Numbered from the stretch's first letter, positions 1-5,743 are shown. The stretch: 8,019 nucleotides of DNA from Nitrospira sp. (GCA_016873525.1 VGXD01000088.1:1-8019); one strand, 5' to 3'. Made by a program: numbers and translations. The notes: generated by a model not told the origin, from the sequence alone.

Positions 1-1035
1 GCGGTGCTGTCCATGGAGCGGTTCACGACCATGCAGACCTCGCGCGGCTGCCCCTGGCCTTGCGTGTTCTGCGACATTCCGGTCTTCAACGAAGGCAAGT
101 GGCGTTCCCGGAGCCCGCAACACGTCACGGCGGAGTTCAAGTATCTTCAGGCGCTCGGCTACGGCTCGGTCTATTTTGTGGACGATCACTTTCTCTTGCA
201 GCCCAAGCGCATCGAGGCGATTTGCCAAGGCGTCGTGGACAACGACATCACCATCCAATGGGGCTGCGAGGGGCGGGTGGATTCGGTGGCCCAGCACCTC
301 TTCCCGGCCATGGCCAAGGCCCATTGCCGCACCCTCATGTTCGGCGTCGAGAGCGGGAGCCAGAAAATCCTGGACCGGTTGCAGAAAGAACAGACGCTGG
401 CAGAGGTGAACACGGCGGTGGTCAACGCCAAACAGGCCGGCATTGAGATCGTGCACGGGTTCTTCACGGTCGGCAATCCGGACGAGACCGTGGAGGACAT
501 GCAGGCCACCTTCGACCTGGCTTCCACGCTTCCCCTGGACACCTTCGGGTTCAACCGGCTCTGCGTCTACCGAGGCACGCCGCTCTGGCAGGAGTATGTG
601 AAGCGGGGCTTGGTGAGCGAACAGACGGATTGGTACAAGTATTTCAAGTGTTCCGAGATCGATCCCACCTGCCTCCCAGGTCCAACGATCAATGCCGTGC
701 GTCAGGCCGGGCTGCGGCGACTCTTCATCTACAAACTGCTGCACTATCCGGCGCAAACCTACCGGCTGCTCCGCCGGTTCCTCCGCTACATGCCGGTGCG
801 CGACGTGGTGTACCTTCTCGTCAAGCCGTTCCTCGGGCAGAAAAAAGGCGCGACCAAGGCCGAAGTTCTGTCACGCGCCGTGGAGCATGGAGCGATGAAA
901 GATGCGGCAGCGAACCTGACGCAGCTTGCCGACGAGGTGCTCGATCATGTGTTGCAGGAGTCGAAAGCCGAGCGGCTCCGCATTCAACGGGATGCGGAAG
1001 GCAGGCGGGAGTTGCCGCAGGTCACGGTTCGGTAG
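1..1035 (+). CDS. Radical SAM protein, probably B12-binding family (5' end outside window)
   Basis: The reading frame is open from base 1, so the gene starts upstream; 344 residues are visible. A CxxxCxxC cluster motif (Cys codons at 49, 61 and 70, in the context RGCPWPCVFC) would bind the 4Fe-4S cluster that cleaves SAM to a 5'-deoxyadenosyl radical. Further along are YFVDDHF, a glycine-rich FGVESGSQ stretch and GFFTVGNPDET, all usual in the radical SAM barrel of BchE/HpnJ-like proteins. That family normally has a cobalamin-binding domain before the cysteine motif, which would lie outside the window (inference). The C-terminal ~120 residues are basic and helical (KLLHYPAQTYRLLRRF) and may form a family-specific tail or membrane-contacting region. 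The substrate cannot be told from sequence. The gene converges on its minus-strand neighbour with only 11 bp between stops and no obvious terminator. Confidence 0.88.
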   Translation, partial: AVLSMERFTTMQTSRGCPWPCVFCDIPVFNEGKWRSRSPQHVTAEFKYLQALGYGSVYFVDDHFLLQPKRIEAICQGVVDNDITIQWGCEGRVDSVAQHLFPAMAKAHCRTLMFGVESGSQKILDRLQKEQTLAEVNTAVVNAKQAGIEIVHGFFTVGNPDETVEDMQATFDLASTLPLDTFGFNRLCVYRGTPLWQEYVKRGLVSEQTDWYKYFKCSEIDPTCLPGPTINAVRQAGLRRLFIYKLLHYPAQTYRLLRRFLRYMPVRDVVYLLVKPFLGQKKGATKAEVLSRAVEHGAMKDAAANLTQLADEVLDHVLQESKAERLRIQRDAEGRRELPQVTVR

Positions 1036-1046
1036 GAGCCCATCCG

Positions 1047-2009
1047 TCAGACCGAGACTCCCCAGAGGGTCTTGGCGGCCATCCCGATCCCATAGGTCAC
1101 GCTGACCGCGACGGTAATGATCACCAGGTTCATCAGGATGCGTCGCTTGATGTCCATGCCGGAGAGGAAGGCCAGCAGGGTGGAGATCACGATGACCATG
1201 CCGCCGGACGTGAGCAGAGATACCAGCGCATCCTTCGCCCCGAACAGGACCGGCAGCACCGGGACCAGCGCCCCCACGATATAAGCCCCGCCCACGAAGA
1301 AGGCGGAAGCCAGGGGTTGCTCTTCCATCTCGGAGGAGCCGGCCTCCTCGCCGAGAAATTGCTTCTTGTCACATTCGGTCGCTTTGACTTCCTTCTCCGA
1401 GTTCAAGGCCGCATAGGCGCCGGCCGCCATGGACAGAGCCCCGGCCACGGCCGTGGTCAAGGCAGCGATCAAGACCGTCGCGGCATCGCCGAAGGCCCCG
1501 AAGAACCCGCTGACCGCGCCGAGAATTTCCACCAAGCCGTCGTTCAGCCCCAGAAAGATGTTCCTGATCTTCTCCGGGTTGATCTTCCGCTCGGTCAGTT
1601 GCGTGACCAGCACGTCCTCGTGCTTGAACTCGTCGAGCAAGATGCCTTCCAGCGCGTGGCCCAGCGGCTGGCCCTTGTAGCTCTTCCAGAGCGACAGGTA
1701 CTTGCGCACCCCATAGACTTCGATCGCCTCCAGCACCAGATGCACCGCCGTCGCGCCGAAGAGGCGGCAGACCAAGAGAATGAACCGCAGCTTGAGCTTG
1801 CGGCCGAGATCCAGGGTGGCGAGCTGGCTGTTGAAAAACTTCTGCCAGAAGGCCAGGTGCTGGGTCTCGACCAGGATCAACTCATCCAGGACCTGCTGCG
1901 TGTCCTGCTTCGTGATGCTCCGCAGCTCTTTGTAGAGCGACAGGTCGAACAGCTCTTCCAAAATGAGCGTCCGGGCAAGTTTGGGGTCCTGCTGAGAGGC
2001 CTGGCTCAT
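1047..2009 (-). CDS. Ferritin-like/VIT1-CCC1 fusion membrane protein (MbfA-type iron/manganese transporter)
   Basis: This 320-residue protein has two parts. Residues ~10-140 form a four-helix ferritin-like domain with two ExxH motifs (E48-H51 and E127-H130) plus E18/E19 and E94/E97, the ligand pattern of a di-iron site. Residues ~150-320 resemble the VIT1/CCC1 family, beginning GLNDGLVEILGAVSG and containing about five hydrophobic segments. Known members with this order (membrane-bound ferritin, MbfA) sense or oxidise Fe2+ in the cytoplasm and move it across the inner membrane. Iron export or detoxification is the likely role here, with Mn2+ possible (inference). The ATG start has no Shine-Dalgarno; a TGCTATAAT element ends 8 bp before it, suggesting a leaderless or nearly leaderless mRNA. 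The stop faces the radical SAM gene tail to tail. No functional link between these two neighbours is evident. Confidence 0.88.
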   Translation of the reverse strand: MSQASQQDPKLARTLILEELFDLSLYKELRSITKQDTQQVLDELILVETQHLAFWQKFFNSQLATLDLGRKLKLRFILLVCRLFGATAVHLVLEAIEVYGVRKYLSLWKSYKGQPLGHALEGILLDEFKHEDVLVTQLTERKINPEKIRNIFLGLNDGLVEILGAVSGFFGAFGDAATVLIAALTTAVAGALSMAAGAYAALNSEKEVKATECDKKQFLGEEAGSSEMEEQPLASAFFVGGAYIVGALVPVLPVLFGAKDALVSLLTSGGMVIVISTLLAFLSGMDIKRRILMNLVIITVAVSVTYGIGMAAKTLWGVSV

Positions 2010-2017
2010 GAGAAGGA

Positions 2018-2026
2018 ATTATAGCA
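2018..2026 (-). promoter_or_regulatory. Extended -10 promoter of the ferritin/VIT gene
   Basis: The minus strand reads TGCTATAAT, a perfect TATAAT with the TGn extension. It ends 8 bp before the ATG at 2009, so transcription would begin within about 1-3 nt of the start codon. No good -35 is seen at 16-18 bp, which an extended -10 can tolerate. It is a sequence match only. Confidence 0.5.
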
Positions 2027-2061
2027 GGGATGGGAGCGGGAGGCTTGTCCGGCGCCGGTTC

Positions 2062-2526
2062 TTACCCGTTGGAGGAGACGCAGTCGAGGGAACGAACACG
2101 CAGGACCGACTGCTGGTCGAAGTCCTTTTTGTACCTGCGGATGATGGTCTGCATCGAAGTCTCGTTGTCTGTACCGGGGGGATGGGCAATTTGCAGCACG
2201 TACGACGCCTGCCGCGTGATCGTTCCGTTCGCCCCTCTCCATTGGCCGTCTGCGCTCCAGAAGGTGAGTCCTGCCGGGAACAAGGGCGTGACCGTCCGTT
2301 CAACGAAGGTGCGCCACTCTTCGGGAGTCACGTTGTGCGCGACGCCGTCTATCGTCCTGTCGGTGCCGAAATAGAGTGTCTCCATGACCCAGCGCTCGCC
2401 CTGAGGACAGGCCGATTCCTGGTTCGAGGCACAAGCCCCGACAAGCAGCATCAGCGCAAGGAGGCCGATTACCTGAATGCGAATCATCCTGGCGGAGATG
2501 GGGGCGGACAGGTGGTGAGTCAGCAT
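2062..2526 (-). CDS. DUF3574-type small lipoprotein
   Basis: The product is 154 residues. A lipoprotein signal is clear: a basic start (MIRIQ), a hydrophobic stretch, then LLVGAC with the lipidation Cys at residue 32, so the mature protein should be anchored in a membrane facing the periplasm. The mature part has METLYFGTDR, a tryptophan-containing VTPEEW stretch, TPLFPAGLTFWSADGQW, and a terminal KKDFDQQSVLRV block, matching what I know of DUF3574. That family has no established function. Two starts are plausible: the ATG at 2526, 11 bp past a TGCTATAAT element, or the ATG at 2487, which gives a compact 18-residue signal peptide. Neither has a good Shine-Dalgarno. The spacing from the ferritin/VIT gene (52 bp) and its own -10 suggest separate transcription. 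Confidence 0.8.
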   Translation of the reverse strand: MLTHHLSAPISARMIRIQVIGLLALMLLVGACASNQESACPQGERWVMETLYFGTDRTIDGVAHNVTPEEWRTFVERTVTPLFPAGLTFWSADGQWRGANGTITRQASYVLQIAHPPGTDNETSMQTIIRRYKKDFDQQSVLRVRSLDCVSSNG

Positions 2527-2537
2527 AACGAGGCCGG

Positions 2538-2546
2538 ATTATAGCA
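2538..2546 (-). promoter_or_regulatory. Extended -10 promoter of the DUF3574 lipoprotein gene
   Basis: A second perfect TGCTATAAT lies 11 bp before the ATG at 2526. A weak -35 (TTTAGC, 2561-2566) lies 17 bp further upstream. Predicted transcription starts near 2531, leaving only ~5 nt of leader for the first ATG or ~44 nt for the ATG at 2487. Confidence 0.5.
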
Positions 2547-2594
2547 GAAGCGGGGAAGCAGCTAAATCAGCGGATGCCGAGGGGGTGGCTGAGG

Positions 2595-2615
2595 CGCCGT
2601 TCGTCGTTTCGTGCC
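2595..2615. repeat. Degenerate heptamer repeat, array A
   Basis: Three roughly 7-nt units (CGCCGTT, CGTCGTT, TCGTGCC) share the CGNCGTT theme found again at 3328 and 3650. The array lies between the divergent lipoprotein and DUF4258 genes. Confidence 0.4.
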
Positions 2616-2620
2616 AGGCC

Positions 2621-2649
2621 ATGACTTTGTTGGCCGGAAGTGCTATTGT
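2621..2649 (+). promoter_or_regulatory. Possible promoter of the DUF4258/YgiT pair
   Basis: ATGACT (2621-2626) could serve as a -35 with 4 of 6 consensus bases. It is followed at 17 bp by TATTGT (2644-2649), which carries a TGC extension just upstream. Transcription would start near 2656, about 12 nt before the ATG at 2668. Confidence 0.35.
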
Positions 2650-2667
2650 GAGCACACGCAATAGCCG

Positions 2668-2994
2668 ATGCAGATCGACGACATTCACAAGCTCGTCAGG
2701 GCCGGTCGGTATGAAGTGAGCTTTCACGCCCAGCAGGAAAGGCTGGAAGATGATCTGGACATCAGCGAAGTTGAAACCGCCATTTTGTCCGGCAAGATCA
2801 TTGAGAACTACCCCGACGATCCTCGCGGACCCAGTTGTCTCGTTTCGGGGCAAGCTGGAAAGAAACCAGTACACGTGGTCGTGGGATGGGCGCGGACGCA
2901 AGACACGAACGATCGAATATTGAGAGTGATCACCGTCTATACCCCCCAAGCGCCGAAATGGAGCGATCCGTGGACCAGAGGAAAGAAGCCATGA
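2668..2994 (+). CDS. DUF4258 protein, putative toxin partner
   Basis: The product is a small soluble protein of 108 residues. It opens with an amphipathic helix (IDDIHKLVRAG), then YEVSFHAQQR-like and DISEVETAILSGKIIENYPDD segments, then a strand HVVVGW and a C-terminal ILRVITVY. This order (SFHA, then a helix with an E-x-x-I pattern, then two strands) matches the DUF4258 family, which is structurally related to small RelE/BrnT-like folds. Its stop overlaps the start of the next gene (ATGA at 2991-2994), so the two are translationally coupled. A DUF4258 gene followed by a YgiT-type zinc-finger gene is a recurring pair and probably a toxin-antitoxin-like module; the biochemical activity is not established. 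The ATG at 2668 has only a weak ribosome site. Confidence 0.75.
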   Translation: MQIDDIHKLVRAGRYEVSFHAQQERLEDDLDISEVETAILSGKIIENYPDDPRGPSCLVSGQAGKKPVHVVVGWARTQDTNDRILRVITVYTPQAPKWSDPWTRGKKP

Positions 2995-3236
2995 CGCCCT
3001 TTGCTGATTGCACCTTTTGCGGAGGAGCCGTGGAAGAGCGTCGGATCGACTATGATTACCGTCGCCAAGGCCAGCTACTCATTATGAAGAATGTGCCGGC
3101 CGGCGTCTGCCGGCAGTGCGGCGAGAAGTACTTCAAACCGGATGTCCTGAAGCAGATGGACCAACGCTATCACGACATCGTGGACCGCCATCAAAAGCCA
3201 GAAGAGGTCGTCGAAATCCCCGCCGTCTCGTTTTAA
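2991..3236 (+). CDS. YgiT-type zinc-finger protein, putative antitoxin
   Basis: This 81-residue protein carries two CxxC pairs (C7/C10 and C40/C43) about 30 residues apart, the zinc-binding arrangement of the MqsA/YgiT N-terminal domain. The intervening strands (RRIDYDYRRQGQLLIMKNVPAGVC) are typical of that fold. Unlike full-length MqsA (~130 residues), there is no C-terminal helix-turn-helix. DNA binding, if any, would need another route, and the protein may act mainly by binding the DUF4258 partner (inference). The ATG at 2991 is preferred over upstream in-frame starts because it is preceded by an AGAGGA ribosome site about 9 nt away and overlaps the upstream stop by 4 nt. The tail KPEEVVEIPAVSF is often seen in short YgiT proteins. 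Confidence 0.8.
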   Translation: MTPFADCTFCGGAVEERRIDYDYRRQGQLLIMKNVPAGVCRQCGEKYFKPDVLKQMDQRYHDIVDRHQKPEEVVEIPAVSF

Positions 3237-3322
3237 CCGGCCACCCTTCTGAAATTATCCAGCCGATTTTCAGACTGTCGGTGGATTGAGAGTCGATTGA
3301 AACCAGCCACGGTGCACAGGCC

Positions 3323-3348
3323 TGAAGCGCCGTTCGTCCGCTGGCGTG
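3323..3348. repeat. Degenerate heptamer repeat, array B
   Basis: The block TGAAG-CGCCGTT-CGTCCGC-TGGCGTG follows the same 7-nt phase as the arrays at 2595 and 3650. Bases 3323-3346 match 3666-3689 at 22 of 24 positions, so the two form direct repeats on either side of hicB. Confidence 0.5.
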
Positions 3349-3387
3349 ATCAGCAATCGCTATCCAAATACTCCGCCCCCCCTTTCA

Positions 3388-3588
3388 TCAACCCCAGGCT
3401 TGAGTCAGGTTTGCTTCGCCATGTTCGAGGCGGTCCGCGAGGGCGCGAAGGGCAAGGGCTTGAACGGCTGCCATGGCCCCTTCCCGAGTTGAGCCGTAGG
3501 CCAGCACGCCCGGCAAGTCCGACACTTCGGCAATCCAGCGTCCGTCCTCTTCCTGCTCAAGTTCAATCTGGAATTTTGTCTGGCCCAT
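3388..3588 (-). CDS. HicB-family antitoxin, apparently without HicA
   Basis: The product is 66 residues from the ATG at 3588; a GTG two codons upstream (3594) is also possible. KFQIELEQEEDGRWIAEVSDLPGVLAYGSTREGAMAAVQALALRALADRLEHGE matches the HicB-like partial RNase H fold: an edge strand, a WIAEV strand, a PGV turn, then a helix. HicB neutralises the HicA mRNA interferase in classic modules. No HicA-like frame (small, basic, with a GSH motif) is visible on either side. Directly after the stop, a TGATG overlap opens a 12-codon frame (MKGGAEYLDSDC) through a run of seven G, which could be the broken start of a lost partner, but no HicA similarity remains in other frames. The gene sits between two near-identical 24-bp direct repeats (3323-3346 and 3666-3689). 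Confidence 0.75.
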   Translation of the reverse strand: MGQTKFQIELEQEEDGRWIAEVSDLPGVLAYGSTREGAMAAVQALALRALADRLEHGEANLTQAWG

Positions 3589-3600
3589 GAACACAGAGTA

Positions 3601-3790
3601 GCCCTGACAAGTTTAAATTGCAAGCTGCCGCGCGAGGGCGGGGGAAGGGCGTCGTTCGTATCTCGTGAAGCGTCGTTCGTCCGCCGGCGCCAGCGACAGA
3701 CCGTCTGTTCTACGGCGGGATCGCACTCCGAAAAGGCTTCCGACCCCTCTTCTTCCTCCCTTGCAATTGCCAAATTCAAGACCTGACCCC
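3601..3790. repeat. Possible remnant of a small inverted-repeat element
   Basis: AATTGCAAG at 3616-3624 recurs as its inverse CTTGCAATT at 3760-3768. The outer flanks are loosely similar too (CCCTGAC near 3602, CCTGACCCC at 3782-3790). The right edge, with AAATTCAAGACCTGACCCC, resembles from memory the ends of REP/Y1-transposase-associated repeats. No transposase gene is present. The interval holds heptamer array C and no credible gene. Confidence 0.3.
3650..3689. repeat. Degenerate heptamer repeat, array C
   Basis: Five consecutive 7-nt units begin with CGT: CGTCGTT, CGTATCT, CGTGAAG, CGTCGTT, CGTCCGC (3650-3684), followed by CGGCG. Part of it duplicates array B. Confidence 0.55.
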
Positions 3791-3832
3791 ATACTCTGCG
3801 CCCGGTCATAGTGGAGTGCTGACCGAACTAGG

Positions 3833-4702
3833 CTAGAAGATGGGAACTTTTACGAACGAACAGCTTCCTGGTAAGGATTTGATCAGCAGCAAGGCTTCCA
3901 ATTCCGATTTCAGTTGAAATGCTTGTGGTTTGAGCTTTTGGGCTTCTTCTAAAAGAGGCTGAAAGAGGTTCCTATTCGAATCTAGAAGCTCTTGGACAAC
4001 GGTGAGGCATCCATCTATTTCCTCTTTCGTGCCTCTGGCCAGTTGTTTATCACCCCAAATGGCCATAGTATCGTGAGCAGTTTGCAGCCATATAGAATTG
4101 GATCGCACACACCAGAGTCGCTCGTAAATAAAAATGGCTAACCAGTAATAGTCGGCCCAAGATCCTTCTTGCCCTAGATCACGAATTTGTGGAAGCCTGA
4201 GTTTCTCTTCGAGACTGTTTCTGAGGGTTACCGCTATCTCAAGGGTTTTAGTCCCGATCCCCTGAAACTCGCGAACAAACTGTTCCCATCTCACGATGGT
4301 TTCAGGAAAATGGTTGGTTCGGCAGTCGTTGTACAAATGCAGAAATCTTTCCTCATGTTTCTGCCAAGAGATATGATTCCCAATTGTTGTGGGTAGTGAA
4401 GGCTCTGGATCACGTAGAGCTAGATACCCTTGATATTCAATTCTTGACTCGCCGAGAATTGTACTTCCCGAATAAATGGGGTCCTGCTTTTTAAGTAATA
4501 TTCCGTTCCACCTCTCTAGCACTTCCAGATAATAGTCCGTCGTCTCGGTTTTGAGATGACGAATAACACCTTCTTTTATCTCGTGAAGATGGGGTTGCTG
4601 AGCTTCGTAACGGCGACGGAAGTATTCGATGAAAAATGGTATGAGAATGACTGCTACGGCCGTCACGGCTGTGGCAATCGCAGTAATTGAGTCATTGCTC
4701 AT
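3833..4702 (-). CDS. Unrecognised membrane-anchored helical protein
   Basis: I do not recognise this 289-residue protein. Residues ~5-28 (SITAIATAVTAVAVILIPFF) form one hydrophobic segment followed by a basic stretch (EYFRRRYEAQQ), so an N-terminal anchor with a cytoplasmic body is likely. The rest is mostly charged and helical, rich in Glu, Leu and Trp, with no signature motif and a possible coiled-coil tail (LLEEAQKLKPQAFQLKSELEALL). The ATG at 4702 is chosen because it places the membrane segment at the N-terminus. The frame stays open to a TTG at 4786, but those 28 extra residues look non-native. Neither start has a good ribosome site. Base composition is visibly richer in A+T than its neighbours, which suggests acquisition by transfer. 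It is flanked by repeats, is not in an operon, and its role is unknown. Confidence 0.65.
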   Translation of the reverse strand: MSNDSITAIATAVTAVAVILIPFFIEYFRRRYEAQQPHLHEIKEGVIRHLKTETTDYYLEVLERWNGILLKKQDPIYSGSTILGESRIEYQGYLALRDPEPSLPTTIGNHISWQKHEERFLHLYNDCRTNHFPETIVRWEQFVREFQGIGTKTLEIAVTLRNSLEEKLRLPQIRDLGQEGSWADYYWLAIFIYERLWCVRSNSIWLQTAHDTMAIWGDKQLARGTKEEIDGCLTVVQELLDSNRNLFQPLLEEAQKLKPQAFQLKSELEALLLIKSLPGSCSFVKVPIF

Positions 4703-4993
4703 CGTAGGCCGTGCTTGTGTATCCAACCTCGTCCGCAGACCATTTTCTAGCAGGCAAACTCCACCACTTGCCACGGGATTTGTCAAGCCTTAGCGGACGT
4801 AAGGGAAGAAACAACAACTAAAAAGCATATGGCAGGTAGTCACGAGTGACCATACGCGTGGAGCGAAGCGGTATGGGCGTTCCGTTCGTGCGGCGCACCG
4901 GAGGGGTGCGCGATGCGAGGAATAACGAGCATCACGTCTGCGCACGCCGGCGAGATGGTGAGCCGGCAGGGAGGGCCTCCGCCTTAGTATAGA

Positions 4994-5035
4994 GGCGGGG
5001 AGGCTGGCTGTCCCCGTGGGTGCGGCCGTCGAGCG
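4994..5035. repeat. Partial copy of the ahcY-tail hairpin repeat (R3)
   Basis: It matches 5132-5173 at 35 of 42 positions: the left arm GGCGGGG-x-GGCTGGCTGTCCCC, a divergent 5-nt joint, then TGCGGCCGTCGA-x-CG. It stops abruptly where the terminator-like hairpin starts, so it looks truncated. Confidence 0.6.
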
Positions 5036-5036
5036 C

Positions 5037-5072
5037 AATAAAAAAGGCCGCCCGAGTTGGGCGACCTTTTCT
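5037..5072 (-). terminator. Intrinsic terminator, minus strand (possibly bidirectional)
   Basis: On the minus strand GGTCGCCC pairs with GGGCGGCC (one G-U pair) around a 5-nt loop, followed by TTTTTTATT. The plus-strand reading has one mismatch and a shorter T run. It would end transcription coming from vapBC and the ahcY remnant. Confidence 0.65.
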
Positions 5073-5131
5073 ATGCTCTTCCCCTAGCTGGGGTGCAGGG
5101 GGTGATTCCTATTGCGGCTTACCTATTCTCT

Positions 5132-5229
5132 GGCGGGGTGGCTGGCTGTCCCCTGAACTGCGGCCGTCGAACGAGCACCTTCTGAGCGTGCGCGTTCCGG
5201 GAGCACAAGGGGATAGCCAGCCATACCCC
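5132..5229. repeat. Long-hairpin repeat beside the ahcY remnant (R2)
   Basis: The left arm (5135-5154, GGGGTGGCTGGCTGTCCCCT) pairs with the right arm (5208-5229) over 20 bp, with one G-U pair and one 2-nt bulge. The inside holds a 51-nt core (5156-5206) that aligns without gaps to 6290-6340 at 36 of 51 positions. The core has an inner GCAC...GTGC hairpin and two GAGCAC boxes. The unit begins 5 bp past the remnant's stop codon. Confidence 0.65.
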
Positions 5230-5234
5230 GTCCC

Positions 5235-5330
5235 CTACGTCCCCATTTCCCACGACGCCAAATACTTCTCTTGTTCTTTGGTGAGTTTGTCGATCGTCAT
5301 CCCCATCCCGATCAGCTTCAGCCGCGCGAT
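5235..5330 (-). pseudogene. Duplicated 3' end of ahcY (31 codons plus stop)
   Basis: On the minus strand this encodes IARLKLIGMGMTIDKLTKEQ and 11 further residues ending WEMGT-stop, exactly the last 31 residues of the intact AhcY at 6370-7626. The DNA differs at 13 of 96 bases. Twelve differences are silent codon changes and the thirteenth is TAG for TAA. Bases 5287-5330 are identical to 6422-6465 (44 bp). Upstream of the Ile codon the match stops sharply, and the vapC stop codon lies 11 bp away. There is no start and the fragment cannot make a hydrolase. All-silent divergence means both sequences were under coding constraint for most of their separate history, so this tail came from a working ahcY of a diverged lineage or copy rather than a decaying local duplicate. 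Confidence 0.9.
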
Positions 5331-5341
5331 TCCGCAGACCT

Positions 5342-5743
5342 CTAGGCAGGTGAAAAATGATGCACGATGACCTGGGGGATCTTTTTGAAGTCGGCATCGG
5401 AGGTCAAGATCGGGAGCCCGTACTGCATGGCGCTGGCTGCGATCCAGATGTCGTTGGTGGAAATCGGTGTGCCGGCCTTCTTGAGGGCGGTTCGAATGAT
5501 GGCATAGCGGCCCGCCGTCTCTTCGTCCAAAGGAGGAATCGTTACCCGGGGCGAGTCCAGAAACGCTCGCAACTCTCGCTCGTTGGTTTCTGTCTTGCTG
5601 CCCTGGAGAAAGCCCGCTCGAAGCTCGCCCAGTACGATAGGGGTTACGACAATCTCATCGACGTGCGCGAGAGTTTCTGCGGCAGCAGGGAGGTTCTTTT
5701 TGGCTGCGATGTACACGGACGTATCCAGCAGTAGGCGAGTCAT
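5342..5743 (-). CDS. vapC: VapC-family PIN-domain toxin
   Basis: The product is 133 residues, the usual PIN toxin size. The acidic Mg2+-binding residues of PIN ribonucleases are present: D7 in LLLDTSVYI, E40 in VLGELRAG, D98 in STNDIWIAA, and D116/D118 in TSDADF. VapC toxins cleave RNA, commonly tRNA or rRNA, and are held inactive by the partner VapB; the target of this one is not predictable. Its ATG overlaps the vapB stop by 4 nt (ATGA, 5740-5743), so it is translationally coupled to the antitoxin and shares its promoter. The stop (5342) lies 11 bp from the truncated ahcY tail, so the cassette joins directly to foreign or displaced sequence. All catalytic residues are intact, so the toxin is probably functional. 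Confidence 0.92.
   Translation of the reverse strand: MTRLLLDTSVYIAAKKNLPAAAETLAHVDEIVVTPIVLGELRAGFLQGSKTETNERELRAFLDSPRVTIPPLDEETAGRYAIIRTALKKAGTPISTNDIWIAASAMQYGLPILTSDADFKKIPQVIVHHFSPA

Larger units (their letters stand above)
4787..5234. other. Gene-free, hairpin-rich intergenic region
   Basis: No credible gene is seen in these 448 bases. They hold a run of hairpins: GCGCACC (4893-4899) with GGTGCGC (4905-4911); GCCGGC (4946-4951) with GCCGGC (4962-4967); and CCTCCGCCT (4976-4984) with AGGCGGGGAGG (4993-5003, 2-nt bulge). After these come a partial repeat (4994-5035), a terminator-like hairpin (5042-5070) and a full hairpin repeat (5132-5229). The order suggests layered insertion of small palindromic repeats rather than one RNA gene, but a structured RNA is not excluded. 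Confidence 0.5.

Noticed and set aside
630..2024. Long plus-strand open frame of 464 codons over the ferritin/VIT gene
   Set aside because: It starts inside the radical SAM gene, then runs antisense to a well-supported membrane protein. Its translation is low-complexity, rich in Arg, Gly, Asp and His, as expected of a shadow in GC-rich DNA.
2835..2990. Earlier start for the YgiT-type gene
   Set aside because: The in-frame extension is composed of the DUF4258 gene read out of frame. The ATG at 2991 has a ribosome site and a coupled overlap.
3237..3387. Missing HicA partner on either side of hicB
   Set aside because: All frames were read for a small basic protein with a GSH motif. None was found.
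3405..3809. Minus-strand frame of 134 codons overlapping hicB
   Set aside because: It overlaps hicB in a different frame and begins in the repeat-like edge near 3790. The residues show no domain.
4703..4786. TTG start and 28-residue N-terminal extension of the AT-rich orphan
   Set aside because: The extension would bury the membrane anchor, has no ribosome site, and its first bases read TTGACA, more like a -35 element.
5020..5397. Open frames on both strands over the hairpin repeats and ahcY remnant
   Set aside because: They read repeats and the remnant in wrong frames; the true coding signal is the 31-codon ahcY tail.
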